Source: Bradyrhizobium sp. B124
GTDB taxonomy: Bacteria > Pseudomonadota > Alphaproteobacteria > Rhizobiales > Xanthobacteraceae
Assembly (NCBI RefSeq): GCF_038967635.1
Contig: NZ_CP152413.1
Coordinates: 6,638,001-6,702,000, forward strand
Direction: 5' to 3'
DNA: 64,000 nucleotides
A program made the translations under genes and the position numbers. This document shows positions 36,049 to 44,202 of the stretch, piece by piece. Numbering within the stretch: position 1 is the stretch's first letter; each line of letters begins with the position of its first letter. The notes below the pieces were generated by a model. It made no database searches. It was not told the origin of the DNA and saw nothing but the letters and a program-made list of their open reading frames with translations.

Positions 36049-37014
36049 TTAGTACCCCCGCTTGCGATCGACGAGATTTTCGAGCGCGCCGCCTTGCTCG
36101 AAGCGCGCGATCTGCTGCGCGACGTATTTCGAGATCTCGTCGGCGTCGGTGTCGGCGGCGTTGTGTGGGGTCAGCACCACCTTCGGGTGGCTCCAGAACG
36201 GGCTGTCTTGCGGCAGCGGCTCGGTCTCGAAGACGTCGAGCGAGGCCGCGCCCAGCGTGCCGTCGTCGAGCGCGCGCAGGATGTCTTCCTCGTTCTGCAA
36301 GCCGCCGCGGCCGGCATTGATGATGACGGGCGCGCCGAGCGGGCTGCTACGATTGAGCTTCGCGAACACGTCGCGGTTCAGCACGTGGCGGGTATCCGGC
36401 GTCAGCGGCAGCAGGCAGACCAGGATGTTGGTCTCGCGCAGGAACGCCTCCAGCCCCTCGGTGCCGTGGTGGCAGGCGATGCCGTCGATCCGCTTCTCGC
36501 TGCGGCTCCAGCCGACGACGCGGAAGCCGAGCGCGCGAAGCGCGTGTGCCGAGGCCGCGCCGAGCGTGCCGAGCCCCATGATGCCGACGGTGATCGCGCC
36601 GGCCGCCCACTGATATTTCGGCGCCCAGCGCCTCAATCGTTGCGACTCCCGCAGATAAAGCTCCTGGCGGTGATGCATCAACACATGCAGCACGACATAT
36701 TCGGTCATGCGATCGGTGAGATCGCCGACAGCGACCCGTACCAACGGCACGTCGGGCAGCGAGCGGTCGGCCATCAGCGCGTCGACGCCGGCGCCGAGGT
36801 TGAAGATGACGCGCAGGTTCCCGAACGCGGCGAGCTCGCCCGGCTTCGGCTTCCACACCGCGGCATAGTGCACCTCGGCGGGATCGAGCGCGCCATCCGG
36901 CAGCAGCACCACGCGGCGGTCCGGGCAGACCGTGTCAAACCGCGCCTTCCAGCGCGCCGACGACCAGTTTTCCGAGCCGCCATTGATCAGCAGCGCCAGT
37001 GCGCCCTTACCCAT
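36049..37014 (-). CDS. ghrA: Glyoxylate/hydroxypyruvate reductase A-like dehydrogenase
   Basis: 321 residues of the D-2-hydroxyacid dehydrogenase family. The Rossmann motif is VGIMGLGTLGAASAHALRAL. The catalytic Arg is in INAGRGGLQNEEDI, the Glu in LDVFETEPLPQDSPFW and the His in LTPHNAADTDADEI. It reduces glyoxylate or hydroxypyruvate with NADPH in the best-known relatives. Overall features match GhrA more closely than SerA or LdhA. It converges with the SRPBCC gene and stands alone on its strand. Confidence 0.88.
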   Translation of the reverse strand: MGKGALALLINGGSENWSSARWKARFDTVCPDRRVVLLPDGALDPAEVHYAAVWKPKPGELAAFGNLRVIFNLGAGVDALMADRSLPDVPLVRVAVGDLTDRMTEYVVLHVLMHHRQELYLRESQRLRRWAPKYQWAAGAITVGIMGLGTLGAASAHALRALGFRVVGWSRSEKRIDGIACHHGTEGLEAFLRETNILVCLLPLTPDTRHVLNRDVFAKLNRSSPLGAPVIINAGRGGLQNEEDILRALDDGTLGAASLDVFETEPLPQDSPFWSHPKVVLTPHNAADTDADEISKYVAQQIARFEQGGALENLVDRKRGY

Positions 37015-37103
37015 CCGGATACCTCCAATTTCAATGTGATATGTATCACAGAGCGAGCCTGGCCCGCTCCCTAGTCTCCTGCCATCAACCGGGGAGAACT
37101 TCC

Positions 37104-37391
37104 ATGCGCAAGCTGATCCTGATCGCGGCTTTCATCGCAGCCACCGCCGCCACCGCTCACGCCGGCCAGAGCCGCGGCCTCGTGCTCGCAAACGCCGATG
37201 CACCCGCGCAGGCGCAACCGGCCGTTGCGCCGGCGCAGGCCGAGACCCAGCCGGCCCCGTCGCAGGCGCAGCCGGCGGAGCCTTCGAGGCAGCAAGCCTC
37301 CCGGCCAACGAACAGGAGCCACGCCAACCGCCGGGAGAGCGAAGAAGCCAAGGCGCGCCGGATCGCCGCCCGCTACGGCGTCTACTGGTAG
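37104..37391 (+). CDS. Small secreted Ala/Gln/Pro-rich protein
   Basis: 95 residues with a signal peptide (about 1-20, cleavage near AHA). The mature part is a low-complexity AQ/AP-rich stretch (about 32-68) and then a basic tail, ESEEAKARRIAARYGVYW. GGGGAG lies 7 bases before the ATG. No domain is recognised. It may be a periplasmic or surface peptide; function unknown. Confidence 0.65.
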   Translation: MRKLILIAAFIAATAATAHAGQSRGLVLANADAPAQAQPAVAPAQAETQPAPSQAQPAEPSRQQASRPTNRSHANRRESEEAKARRIAARYGVYW

Positions 37392-37578
37392 TCGCACCAT
37401 GAACGTCGTGGTGACGGCATGACGCGCCATCGCCGTGGCCCAAGACGTAGTCAGTCGCGGCGCGCCATGAACGTCGGCCAAATCCATCGCCGATATCCGG
37501 AACTTAAATTTCTTTCGCTCCTCCTGTCGGCAGCGGGCATAATCGTTCGTTCTTGCAATGAACGGAGATGCCTTTTCG

Positions 37579-37947
37579 ATGCTGTACGCCATCCTCTGCT
37601 ATCATGACGAAGACATGGTCGGTTCCTGGAGCAAGGAACACGACGCCTCGGTCATGCAGAAATTGTCGGTCGTGCAGGACAAGCTCGCCAAGCAGGGCCG
37701 GCTCGGCCCGGTGGCGCGGCTGCTGCCGACCACCGCGGCGACCACGCTGCGCAAGGAAAACCCGCCGCTGGTGCTCGACGGTCCGTTCGCCGAAACCAAG
37801 GAACAGCTGCTCGGCTTCTATCTGGTCGAGGGCAAGAACCTCGACGAGGTGCTCGACATCGCGCGCGACCTCGGCGAGGCCAATCCCGGCGGCACCTATG
37901 AGATCCGCCCGGTCGGCTATTTCACTCCGGGGAGCGCAAAGGCGTGA
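37579..37947 (+). CDS. YCII/DGPF-domain protein paired with ECF42
   Basis: 122 residues. It starts MLYAILCYHDEDMVGSW and carries the DGPF box in PPLVLDGPFAETKEQLLGFY. An in-frame ATG at 37558 is an alternative. YCII-like proteins have a ferredoxin-like fold and a His/Asp pair. Its stop overlaps the sigma-factor start by 4 bp. DGPF proteins next to ECF42 sigma factors are a known genomic pairing, and in some systems the sigma factor controls them. Confidence 0.9.
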   Translation: MLYAILCYHDEDMVGSWSKEHDASVMQKLSVVQDKLAKQGRLGPVARLLPTTAATTLRKENPPLVLDGPFAETKEQLLGFYLVEGKNLDEVLDIARDLGEANPGGTYEIRPVGYFTPGSAKA

Positions 37948-39221
37948 GCATGACCGACACCGCCTGGATCGATGCCGCGCTGACGTCGGCGCGTCCCCAG
38001 GCGGTTGGCGCACTGCTGCGCTACTTCCGCAATCTCGATACCGCCGAGGAAGCTTTCCAGAACGCCTGCCTGCGGGCGCTGAAGAGCTGGCCGCAGAACG
38101 GCCCGCCGCGCGATCCCGCGGCGTGGCTGATCATGGTCGGCCGCAATGTCGCGATCGACGACATCAGGCGCAGCAAGAAGCAGGAGGCGTTGCCCGACGA
38201 CGACCAGGCGATCTCCGACCTCGGCGATGCCGAGGAAGAGCTCGCCGAGCGGCTCGACGGCTCGCATTACCGCGACGACATCCTGCGGCTCTTGTTCATC
38301 TGCTGTCACAAGGATCTGCCGGCGACCCAGCAGATCGCGCTCGCGCTGCGCATCGTTTCCGGCCTGTCGGTGAAGCAGATCGCGCGCGCCTTCCTGGTCT
38401 CGGAAGCCGCGATGGAGCAGCGCATCACGCGGGCCAAGACGCGCGTCGCCGACGCCAATGTGCCGTTCGAGACACCGGGCGCGGTCGAGCGCAGCGAGCG
38501 GCTCGTCTCGGTCGCCGCGATGATCTATTTGATCTTCAACGAGGGCTATTCGGCGAGCGGCGATACCGCTCAAATCCGCTCGCCGCTGTGCGAGGAGGCG
38601 ATCCGGCTGGCCCGCCTGCTGCTGCGGCTGTTCCAGAGCGAGCCGGAGATCATGGGGTTGACCGCGCTGTTGCTGTTGCAGCACGCCCGCGCCGCCGCGC
38701 GGTTCGACGCCGACGGCCAGGTCATCCTGCTCGACGACCAGGACCGCAGCCTGTGGAACCAGAAGCTGATCGCCGAAGGCCTCGCGCTGATCGACAAGGC
38801 GATGCGCCATCGCCGCAGCGGGCCCTATCAGGTGCAGGCCGCGATCGCCGCACTCCACGCCCGCGCGGAAAAGCCCGAGGATACCGACTGGACCCAGATC
38901 GACCTGCTCTATGGCGCGCTCGAGATCATGCAGCCATCGCCGGTGATCACGCTCAACCGGGCTGTTGCGGTCTCCAAGGTGAAGGGGCCTGAAGCCGCGC
39001 TCGAGATGATCGAGCCCTTAGCGCCGCGGCTCTCCAATTACTTCCATTATTTCGGCGTGCGCGGCGCCTTCCTGATGCAGCTCGGCCGCAACGAGGAGGC
39101 CCGCGTCACCTTCGACCGCGCCATCGCGCTCGCCAACACCACCGCCGAAGCCGCCCATATCCGCATGCATATCGACCGGCTGATGCGCGACAGCCAGCCG
39201 CGCAATGTGAAGGCGAAGTAG
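37944..39221 (+). CDS. ECF sigma factor of the ECF42 group with C-terminal TPR-like extension
   Basis: 425 residues. Sigma region 2 lies at about 15-80 (FRNLDTAEEAFQNACLRAL, AAWLIMVGRNVAIDDIRR) and region 4 at about 125-175 (LALRIVSGLSVKQIARAFL). The extension of about 240 residues has DUF6596/TPR-type helices (LIFNEGYSASGD, NRAVAVSKVKGPEAALEM). ECF42 factors lack an anti-sigma factor and are regulated through this extension. GTG at 37944 overlaps the DGPF gene; an ATG two codons on is the alternative start. Confidence 0.92.
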   Translation: MSMTDTAWIDAALTSARPQAVGALLRYFRNLDTAEEAFQNACLRALKSWPQNGPPRDPAAWLIMVGRNVAIDDIRRSKKQEALPDDDQAISDLGDAEEELAERLDGSHYRDDILRLLFICCHKDLPATQQIALALRIVSGLSVKQIARAFLVSEAAMEQRITRAKTRVADANVPFETPGAVERSERLVSVAAMIYLIFNEGYSASGDTAQIRSPLCEEAIRLARLLLRLFQSEPEIMGLTALLLLQHARAAARFDADGQVILLDDQDRSLWNQKLIAEGLALIDKAMRHRRSGPYQVQAAIAALHARAEKPEDTDWTQIDLLYGALEIMQPSPVITLNRAVAVSKVKGPEAALEMIEPLAPRLSNYFHYFGVRGAFLMQLGRNEEARVTFDRAIALANTTAEAAHIRMHIDRLMRDSQPRNVKAK

Positions 39222-39236
39222 TCCCCCAACATTGCT

Positions 39237-39330
39237 GCTCGTCATGCCCGGCCTTGTGCCGGGCATCCGCGTCTTTGGATGCCGCGAAGAAGGAAGACGT
39301 GGATGGCCGGGACGAGCCTGGCCATGACGA
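39237..39330. repeat. Dispersed palindromic repeat (family H)
   Basis: TCGTCATGCCCGGCCTTGTG with a later GGCCATGACGA forms an inverted repeat between the sigma-factor and DoxX genes. No second full copy was noted in the window. Confidence 0.55.
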
Positions 39331-39419
39331 ATCTCAAAAAATCTTCACCGTCCTTGTCGGCCCCGTTCCCCGTCGTTCGTCATGAAGGCAGAGCATCACC
39401 AAGCGTTACGGAGCCCGCC

Positions 39420-39830
39420 ATGCCGACGATCGTCGACACCGAAGTCTCAAAGCCCGCCCGCATCACCGGCCGCGTCATGAGCGGCGTGGTTATCCTTTTC
39501 CTGCTGTTCGATGGCGCGATCAAGCTGTTGCCATTGCCTGTCGTCACCGAGACCATGGACAAGATGGGCTTTGGTGCGAGCGACACGCTGGCGCGCAGCC
39601 TCGGCATCATCACCATCGTCTGCACGCTGCTGTACTCGGTGCCCCCGACCTCGATCCTCGGCGCCATCCTGCTCACCGGCTATCTCGGCGGCGCGATCGC
39701 GTCCCATGTGCGGATCGGCAGCCCGCTGTTCAGCCACACGCTGTTCGGGCTCTATCTCGGCCTGATGGTGTGGGGCGGGCTCTATCTGCGCGACGGCAAT
39801 CTGCGCGCGCTGCTTCCGTTCCGCCGCTGA
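39420..39830 (+). CDS. DoxX-like membrane protein
   Basis: 136 residues with four hydrophobic segments (about 18-37, 62-80, 82-100 and 108-126), the DoxX topology. FDGAIKLLPLPVV, GFGASDTLARSLGIITI and AILLTGYLGGAIASHVR match the DoxX-like subgroup. The ATG at 39420 is chosen; upstream in-frame residues come from repeat DNA. It lies 35 bp before an SRPBCC gene, with which it may form an operon. Function unknown. Confidence 0.85.
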   Translation: MPTIVDTEVSKPARITGRVMSGVVILFLLFDGAIKLLPLPVVTETMDKMGFGASDTLARSLGIITIVCTLLYSVPPTSILGAILLTGYLGGAIASHVRIGSPLFSHTLFGLYLGLMVWGGLYLRDGNLRALLPFRR

Positions 39831-39864
39831 GCTATCCTCTTCATTCATCTACCTGGAGACCATC

Positions 39865-40401
39865 ATGTTCGAGACCATTGCCATCATCGCTGTCATTCTC
39901 GCGGTCGCGATCGCCGTCATCCTCGTCCTCGCGGCGACCAAGCCGAGCACATTCCGCGTCACGCGTGCGACCAGCATCAATGCGCCGGCGGAACGGATAT
40001 TTCCATTGATCGACGATTTCCGGCAGTGGACGGTCTGGTCGCCCTACGAGAACCGGGATCCGGCCATGAAGCGCAGCTATGACGGCGCCGGGCGCGGACA
40101 GGGGGCGGTCTATGCCTGGGACGGCAACAAGAATGTCGGCACCGGCCGCATGGAGATATTGCAGTCGTCCGCGCCGTCGAAGATCGTCATCAAGCTCGAC
40201 TTCCTCAAGCCGTTCGAGGGCCACAACACCGCCGAGTTCACAATGCTGCCGCAGGGAGATGCGACCAGCGTCACATGGACCATGTATGGTCCGGCCGTCT
40301 TCATGTCGAAGGTGATGCAGGTGTTCATGAACCTGGATCATATGATCGGCAAGGATTTCGAGGCCGGTCTCGCCAATCTGAAGAAGCTGACTGAAAAATA
40401 G
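39865..40401 (+). CDS. Membrane-anchored SRPBCC protein
   Basis: 178 residues. An N-terminal hydrophobic helix (about 3-24) is followed by a polyketide-cyclase-like SRPBCC domain: SINAPAERIFPLIDDFRQW, WSPYENRDPAMKRSYDGAG and TMYGPAVFMSKVMQVFMN. The helix could be an anchor or an uncleaved signal, which would place the domain in the periplasm. It has the usual lipid- or hydrophobe-binding pocket of the family; the ligand is unknown. Confidence 0.86.
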   Translation: MFETIAIIAVILAVAIAVILVLAATKPSTFRVTRATSINAPAERIFPLIDDFRQWTVWSPYENRDPAMKRSYDGAGRGQGAVYAWDGNKNVGTGRMEILQSSAPSKIVIKLDFLKPFEGHNTAEFTMLPQGDATSVTWTMYGPAVFMSKVMQVFMNLDHMIGKDFEAGLANLKKLTEK

Positions 40402-40466
40402 CGAGCGTTTTCGAGCGAAGTGGTTTCCGGTTCGCGTGAAGAAAACGCGTCAAAACGAGAATCTAG
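40401..40466. repeat. Dispersed repeat (family F)
   Basis: GTTTTCGAGCGAAGTGGTTT followed by TCGCGTGAAGAAAACGCGTC, a widespread rhizobial intergenic mosaic. A close relative starts at 44050. It runs up to the ribosome-binding site of the VOC gene. Confidence 0.6.
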
Positions 40467-40481
40467 CCCAGGGAGCATGTG

Positions 40482-40892
40482 ATGCAGGTCAACCCCTATC
40501 TCTCCTACGACGGCAATTGCGGCGCCGCGCTGAACTTCTACCAGAAGGTTCTCGGTGCGCGGATCGAGGAAACCTATCCTTACGGCGAGGGCAATCCGGA
40601 GATGCAGACGCCGCCCGGCTGGAAGGACAAGATCATGCACGCCAGGGTCTCGATCGACGGCGAGATCATCATGGCCTCCGACGCCCCGCCCGGCCACTTC
40701 CAGAAGCCGCAGGGGTTTCACGTCTCGCTGCAGGTCGAGGATCCCAGGGAGGCCGAGAGCCGCTTCAAGGCGCTGTCCGAAGGCGGCACGGTCACCATGC
40801 CGTTCGGCAAGACCTTCTTCTCCAACGGCTTCGGCATGTGCGTCGATCAGTTCGGCATCCCCTGGATGGTGAACTGCCCGCAGCAGATGTAG
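40482..40892 (+). CDS. VOC family protein (PhnB/glyoxalase-like)
   Basis: 136 residues with the PhnB-type arrangement: QVNPYLSYDGNCGAALNFYQ, ARVSIDGEIIMASD, FHVSLQVEDPREAESRFKAL and MPFGKTFFSNGFGMCVDQFG with a terminal GIPWMVN. The ATG at 40482 has GGGAG seven bases upstream; GTG one codon earlier is possible. The substrate is unknown; such proteins are often annotated as glyoxalase-like or 3-demethylubiquinone methyltransferase-like. Confidence 0.9.
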   Translation: MQVNPYLSYDGNCGAALNFYQKVLGARIEETYPYGEGNPEMQTPPGWKDKIMHARVSIDGEIIMASDAPPGHFQKPQGFHVSLQVEDPREAESRFKALSEGGTVTMPFGKTFFSNGFGMCVDQFGIPWMVNCPQQM

Positions 40893-40913
40893 GCCGCACG
40901 CCCGGTCGGGACC

Positions 40914-41062
40914 GTCATCCTGAGGTGGCCGCTTTTTCAGCGGTCCTCGAAGGATCGACGGCCCGGCTGTTGCGACTGCGGGCTGAGCCATCCGGGCCGT
41001 GCATCGTTCGAGGCTCGCCCAGCGGCGCAATTGCGCCGCAAGGCTCGCACCTCAGCGATGAC
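40914..41062. repeat. Dispersed palindromic repeat (family B)
   Basis: GTCATCCTGAGG at the left end pairs with CCTCAGCGATGAC at the right end, with inner TCGAAGGATCG / CATCGTTCGA. It lies between convergent genes and may end both transcripts. Confidence 0.75.
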
Positions 41063-41127
41063 GGGTTTGGGATCGCAGCGTGGGCATGGCGTCGACGTGC
41101 CTTTGCCCACATTACAAGCTGCAATTC

Positions 41128-41550
41128 TCACCTGCACCGCGGATAGATCGCCGCGAGCTCGCGGCCGCGCAGCAGCAGCAGGCGTGAGGTCAGGCCGCCG
41201 CGGCGCACGATCCAGCCGCGCACCGGCGCCGGATAGGCCTCCAGCACCGCCTCGGATGCTTCCGGCTCCGCATAGGTTCGGCCGCGCCGGTCGATCGAAC
41301 GCGCGGCGTGGAAGCCGAGCACGGCGCGCCGCGTCACGCAGATGCGGTCGCCCGGCACCATCGAGAGCACCAGCGTGCAGGCCGACAGGCACGGCCCGTC
41401 GATCACCACGCGCTCACCTGACTCGCGCACCTTGTCGAACAGTTCGATAAACGGGCCGACCTGCCCGCCGGGGCTGGCGAGGATGCGGACGTCGGCCTGC
41501 GCGCAGCCAATCGTTGCGCAGAGGGCTGCCGCCGCGACAAACATTTTCAT
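41128..41550 (-). CDS. Secreted ClpP-like/COG3904-type protein
   Basis: 140 residues with a signal peptide (about 1-19, ending in AQA). The core VRILASPGGQVGPFIELFD, GERVVIDGPCLSACTLVLSM and AVLGFHAARS resembles the ClpP/crotonase fold, with Ser56 in GPCLSACT and His81 in LGFHAA in nucleophile and base positions. The Asp of a triad is not obvious. A small periplasmic hydrolase is plausible but unproven. Confidence 0.7.
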   Translation of the reverse strand: MKMFVAAAALCATIGCAQADVRILASPGGQVGPFIELFDKVRESGERVVIDGPCLSACTLVLSMVPGDRICVTRRAVLGFHAARSIDRRGRTYAEPEASEAVLEAYPAPVRGWIVRRGGLTSRLLLLRGRELAAIYPRCR

Positions 41551-41665
41551 CAGCGCAATCCCTGCCGACGATGCGGTCGAGGTCCCGCCGCATCCGAAGC
41601 CGCAAGACTCGCGCCCGAATGGGGCATCGTCAAGACCGATGCCCCATTCGCGATGACAGGCGGGC

Positions 41666-41956
41666 TCAGGCTGCCCGGTTCTTGAGCGCGCCCACGATCG
41701 CCGTGAGCACTGCGCCGGCGACGCCGCCGCCGGCGACCTGTCCGATGATGCTGCCGATGTCAGGCGTCGCGCCGGAATTGGCGAGCAGCGGAATCAGCAT
41801 ACCCAGAAGCTGTCCGCCCGCGCCGCCGCCGATGGCGCCTGCGATGGTGTTTCCGAGCGTGCCGAGATCGATGTTCTTGGCCGCTCCGGCGGCGACATTG
41901 CCGCCGACGGCTCCGCTGATGACTTGAATGATCAGATTGATGAGGACTCCCGACAT
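41666..41956 (-). CDS. Small Gly/Ala-rich hydrophobic protein
   Basis: 96 residues from the ATG at 41956, with GGGGAG upstream. The whole chain is hydrophobic and Gly/Ala-rich with repeated GxxxG-like words: IIQVISGAVGGNVAAGAA, IAGAIGGGAGGQLLGML and VAGGGVAGAVLTAIVGAL. It could insert in membranes or form helical oligomers like glycine-zipper proteins. No conserved domain is recognised; function unknown. Confidence 0.65.
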   Translation of the reverse strand: MSGVLINLIIQVISGAVGGNVAAGAAKNIDLGTLGNTIAGAIGGGAGGQLLGMLIPLLANSGATPDIGSIIGQVAGGGVAGAVLTAIVGALKNRAA

Positions 41957-42130
41957 GACGCGATTTCTCCCCGGTATCTGGTTCAGCATGGCTGAGGCGC
42001 CGAATGGCGTCCCACCGGCGCAGACGTTAGGCCTGCGGCGCGCAGAGGTCATGCTGCGCACGCGAAGATTGCGGCCCATGCGGGCGGTATGCACCGGCTT
42101 TTTGGGGATTGGTTCGGCTAACCTGCAGCT

Positions 42131-43144
42131 TTAGCCCGCGCCGGAGACGCCGGCCTCGGCAAAGGTCGCCATGCCGCCATGACAGGCGAGCGCCGCGCGC
42201 AGCAGCAGGATCGCAACCCCTGCGCCGGAGGCTTCGCCGAGCCGCATCTCGAGATCGAGCAGGGGCGCGAGCTGCAGTTCGCGCAGCAGCTGGCGATGGC
42301 CGAGCTCGGCCGAGACATGCCCGGCGCGGCAATGCGCGAGGCTATCAGGCGCAAGCCGCGCCAGCGGCAGCACCGCCGATGTCGCGACGAAGCCGTCGAG
42401 CAGCACCGGGATGGATCGTGCCCGCGCTGCCAGCACGGCGCCCGCGATGGCCGCGAGCTCGCGGCCGCCGAGCGCGACGGCGACTGCGAGCGGATCGTCG
42501 AGCAGGCTGCGATGCAGCTTCAGCGCGGTATCGATCACGGTGCGCTTGCGCAGCAGGCCGGCATCATCGACGCCGGTGCCGCGGCCGGCCCAGCGCGCGC
42601 CGCGCCCGCCCATCAATGCCGCGCACAGCGTGGCGGCGACCGTGGTGTTGGCGATGCCCATCTCGCCGACGACGAGCAAATCGCATCGCTCCGGCACCGT
42701 GCGCCAGCCGGTGTCGAAGGCGACGAGGAAATCGGCGCCGTCCATCGCCGTCGCCATCGTGAAATCGCGGGTCGGACGTGCGAGCTCGAGCGGCTCGACG
42801 CGCAGCTCGGCCCCGGCAAGCCTGGCGATCTGGTTGATCGCGGCGCCCCCCGCGGCGAAATTCGCCACCATCTGCGCGGTGACTTCAGAGGGAAAGGCAG
42901 AGACGCCGCGCTCGGCGATGCCGTGATTGCCGGCGAACACGGCGATCGTGACCTGGTCGAGCCGGGGGATCTCGCGCCGCTGCCAGCGCGCGAGCCAGAT
43001 CGCGACCTCTTCCAGCCGGCCGAGGCTGCCCGGCGGCTTGGTCAGGTTCTGCTGGCGCAGGGTAGCCGCCGCGGCGCTCGCCGCGTCGCCTTCGGGCAGG
43101 TCGCGACAAAAGCTGCGGATGTCGTCTAGAGTACTGAACTGCAT
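42131..43144 (-). CDS. cobT: Nicotinate-nucleotide:dimethylbenzimidazole phosphoribosyltransferase
   Basis: 337 residues of the CobT family, which makes alpha-ribazole phosphate for the lower ligand of cobalamin. Motifs include LTKPPGSLGRLEEVAIWLAR, AVFAGNHGIAERGVSAFP, NFAAGGAAINQIARLAGAEL, LVVGEMGIANTTVAATLCAA and the late GEASGAGVAILLLRAAL. The ATG at 43144 gives MQFSTLDDIRSFCRDL. It diverges from cobS; together with the phosphatase at 45288 it would cover the nucleotide-loop assembly. Confidence 0.95.
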   Translation of the reverse strand: MQFSTLDDIRSFCRDLPEGDAASAAAATLRQQNLTKPPGSLGRLEEVAIWLARWQRREIPRLDQVTIAVFAGNHGIAERGVSAFPSEVTAQMVANFAAGGAAINQIARLAGAELRVEPLELARPTRDFTMATAMDGADFLVAFDTGWRTVPERCDLLVVGEMGIANTTVAATLCAALMGGRGARWAGRGTGVDDAGLLRKRTVIDTALKLHRSLLDDPLAVAVALGGRELAAIAGAVLAARARSIPVLLDGFVATSAVLPLARLAPDSLAHCRAGHVSAELGHRQLLRELQLAPLLDLEMRLGEASGAGVAILLLRAALACHGGMATFAEAGVSGAG

Positions 43145-43173
43145 GCGATTCCCTCGTCGAGCGGGCCGCAAAC

Positions 43174-43275
43174 TAAAGCATGATCCGGAAAAGTGTGAAG
43201 CGGTTTTCCGACAAGATCATGCTCAAACAAGAAGCTAAAGCGCGATGAGATTCAGCCCGATCTCATCGCGCTTTA
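43174..43275. repeat. Rhizobial mosaic repeat with 16-bp inverted arms (family F)
   Basis: GCATGATCCGGAAAAGTGTG with a matching GTTTTCCGACAAGATCATGC is followed by a perfect hairpin: TAAAGCGCGATGAGAT (43236-43251) and ATCTCATCGCGCTTTA (43260-43275) around an 8-base loop. The hairpin ends 23 bp before the cobS start. No cobalamin riboswitch features were recognised. Confidence 0.8.
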
Positions 43276-43297
43276 GTTCAATTTTCAGGCCTCCACC

Positions 43298-44050
43298 ATG
43301 AATCAATGGCTCGACGATCTCAGGACCGCCATCGCCTTTCTGACCCGGCTGCCGATGCCGCATCCGGACGGGGCGCGGCCGGAGGGCTTTGCCCGGGCGC
43401 AGCGGCTGTTCCCCCTGGTCGGGGCCGGCATCGGGGCCGCGATCGGCCTGTTCTGTCTGCTGCTGCGGACGATCGGCGTGCCGGACCTCGCCGCGGCGGC
43501 GCTGGCGCTCGGCGCCGGCGCGCTGTTGACCGGCGCACTGCATGAGGACGGGCTCGCCGATCTCGCCGACGGGTTCGGCGGCGGCCGCGATCCAGCGGCC
43601 AAGCTCGAGATCATGCGCGACAGCCGGCTCGGCACCTATGGCGCGCTGGCGCTGGTGGTGAGCTTTGCCACCAGGCTTGCGGCGCTGGCGGCACTTCCCA
43701 ACGGCATGGTGGTGCAGTGCCTGATCGCCGCGCATGCGCTCGGCCGCGGCGTGTTGCCGTGGATCGCGATCAGCCTGCCCTACGCGCGCAAGGATGGGCT
43801 CGCTGCCAATGCCGGCCGGGTCGATGGCACGATTGCAGTGGTCGCAGCCGGCATCGCGCTGGTGATCGCACTCCTCGCTCTGCCCTTCGGCAGCGCGCTG
43901 CTGGCGGCGATCGCGGCCGGCGCGAGCGCGTTGATCATGGCGCTGCTGGCAACGCGGCAGATCGGCGGCCAGACCGGCGACGTGCTTGGCGGGGCAGAGC
44001 AGGTTGCGGAGACCGCGATCCTGGTGTTGCTCGCAGCGCGCTTCAGTTAG
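43298..44050 (+). CDS. cobS: Adenosylcobinamide-GDP ribazoletransferase (cobalamin synthase)
   Basis: 250 residues, an integral membrane enzyme that joins adenosylcobinamide-GDP to alpha-ribazole (phosphate). The start DDLRTAIAFLTRLPMPHP, the Mg-binding LTGALHEDGLADLADGFGGG and EIMRDSRLGTYGALALV are diagnostic. Several hydrophobic helices follow, and the terminal GGQTGDVLGGAEQVAETAIL is complete. It is divergent from cobT. Confidence 0.96.
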   Translation: MNQWLDDLRTAIAFLTRLPMPHPDGARPEGFARAQRLFPLVGAGIGAAIGLFCLLLRTIGVPDLAAAALALGAGALLTGALHEDGLADLADGFGGGRDPAAKLEIMRDSRLGTYGALALVVSFATRLAALAALPNGMVVQCLIAAHALGRGVLPWIAISLPYARKDGLAANAGRVDGTIAVVAAGIALVIALLALPFGSALLAAIAAGASALIMALLATRQIGGQTGDVLGGAEQVAETAILVLLAARFS

Positions 44051-44202
44051 AACTTTTCGAGCGAAGCGGATACCGGTTCGCGTGAAGATGATGCGACCCC
44101 ACGCAACAGCCGGCGCGAAATTCAGCTATGGGCCAGAACTGGAAGCCGCGCAGATCGAGGCGTTGTTGCGGGACAAGACATCGATGAGCATTGCATCGAC
44201 CA

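Noticed and set aside
43145..43297. Cobalamin riboswitch before cobS/cobT
   Set aside because: The region is filled by a rhizobial repeat and a simple hairpin; no B12-box was recognised.
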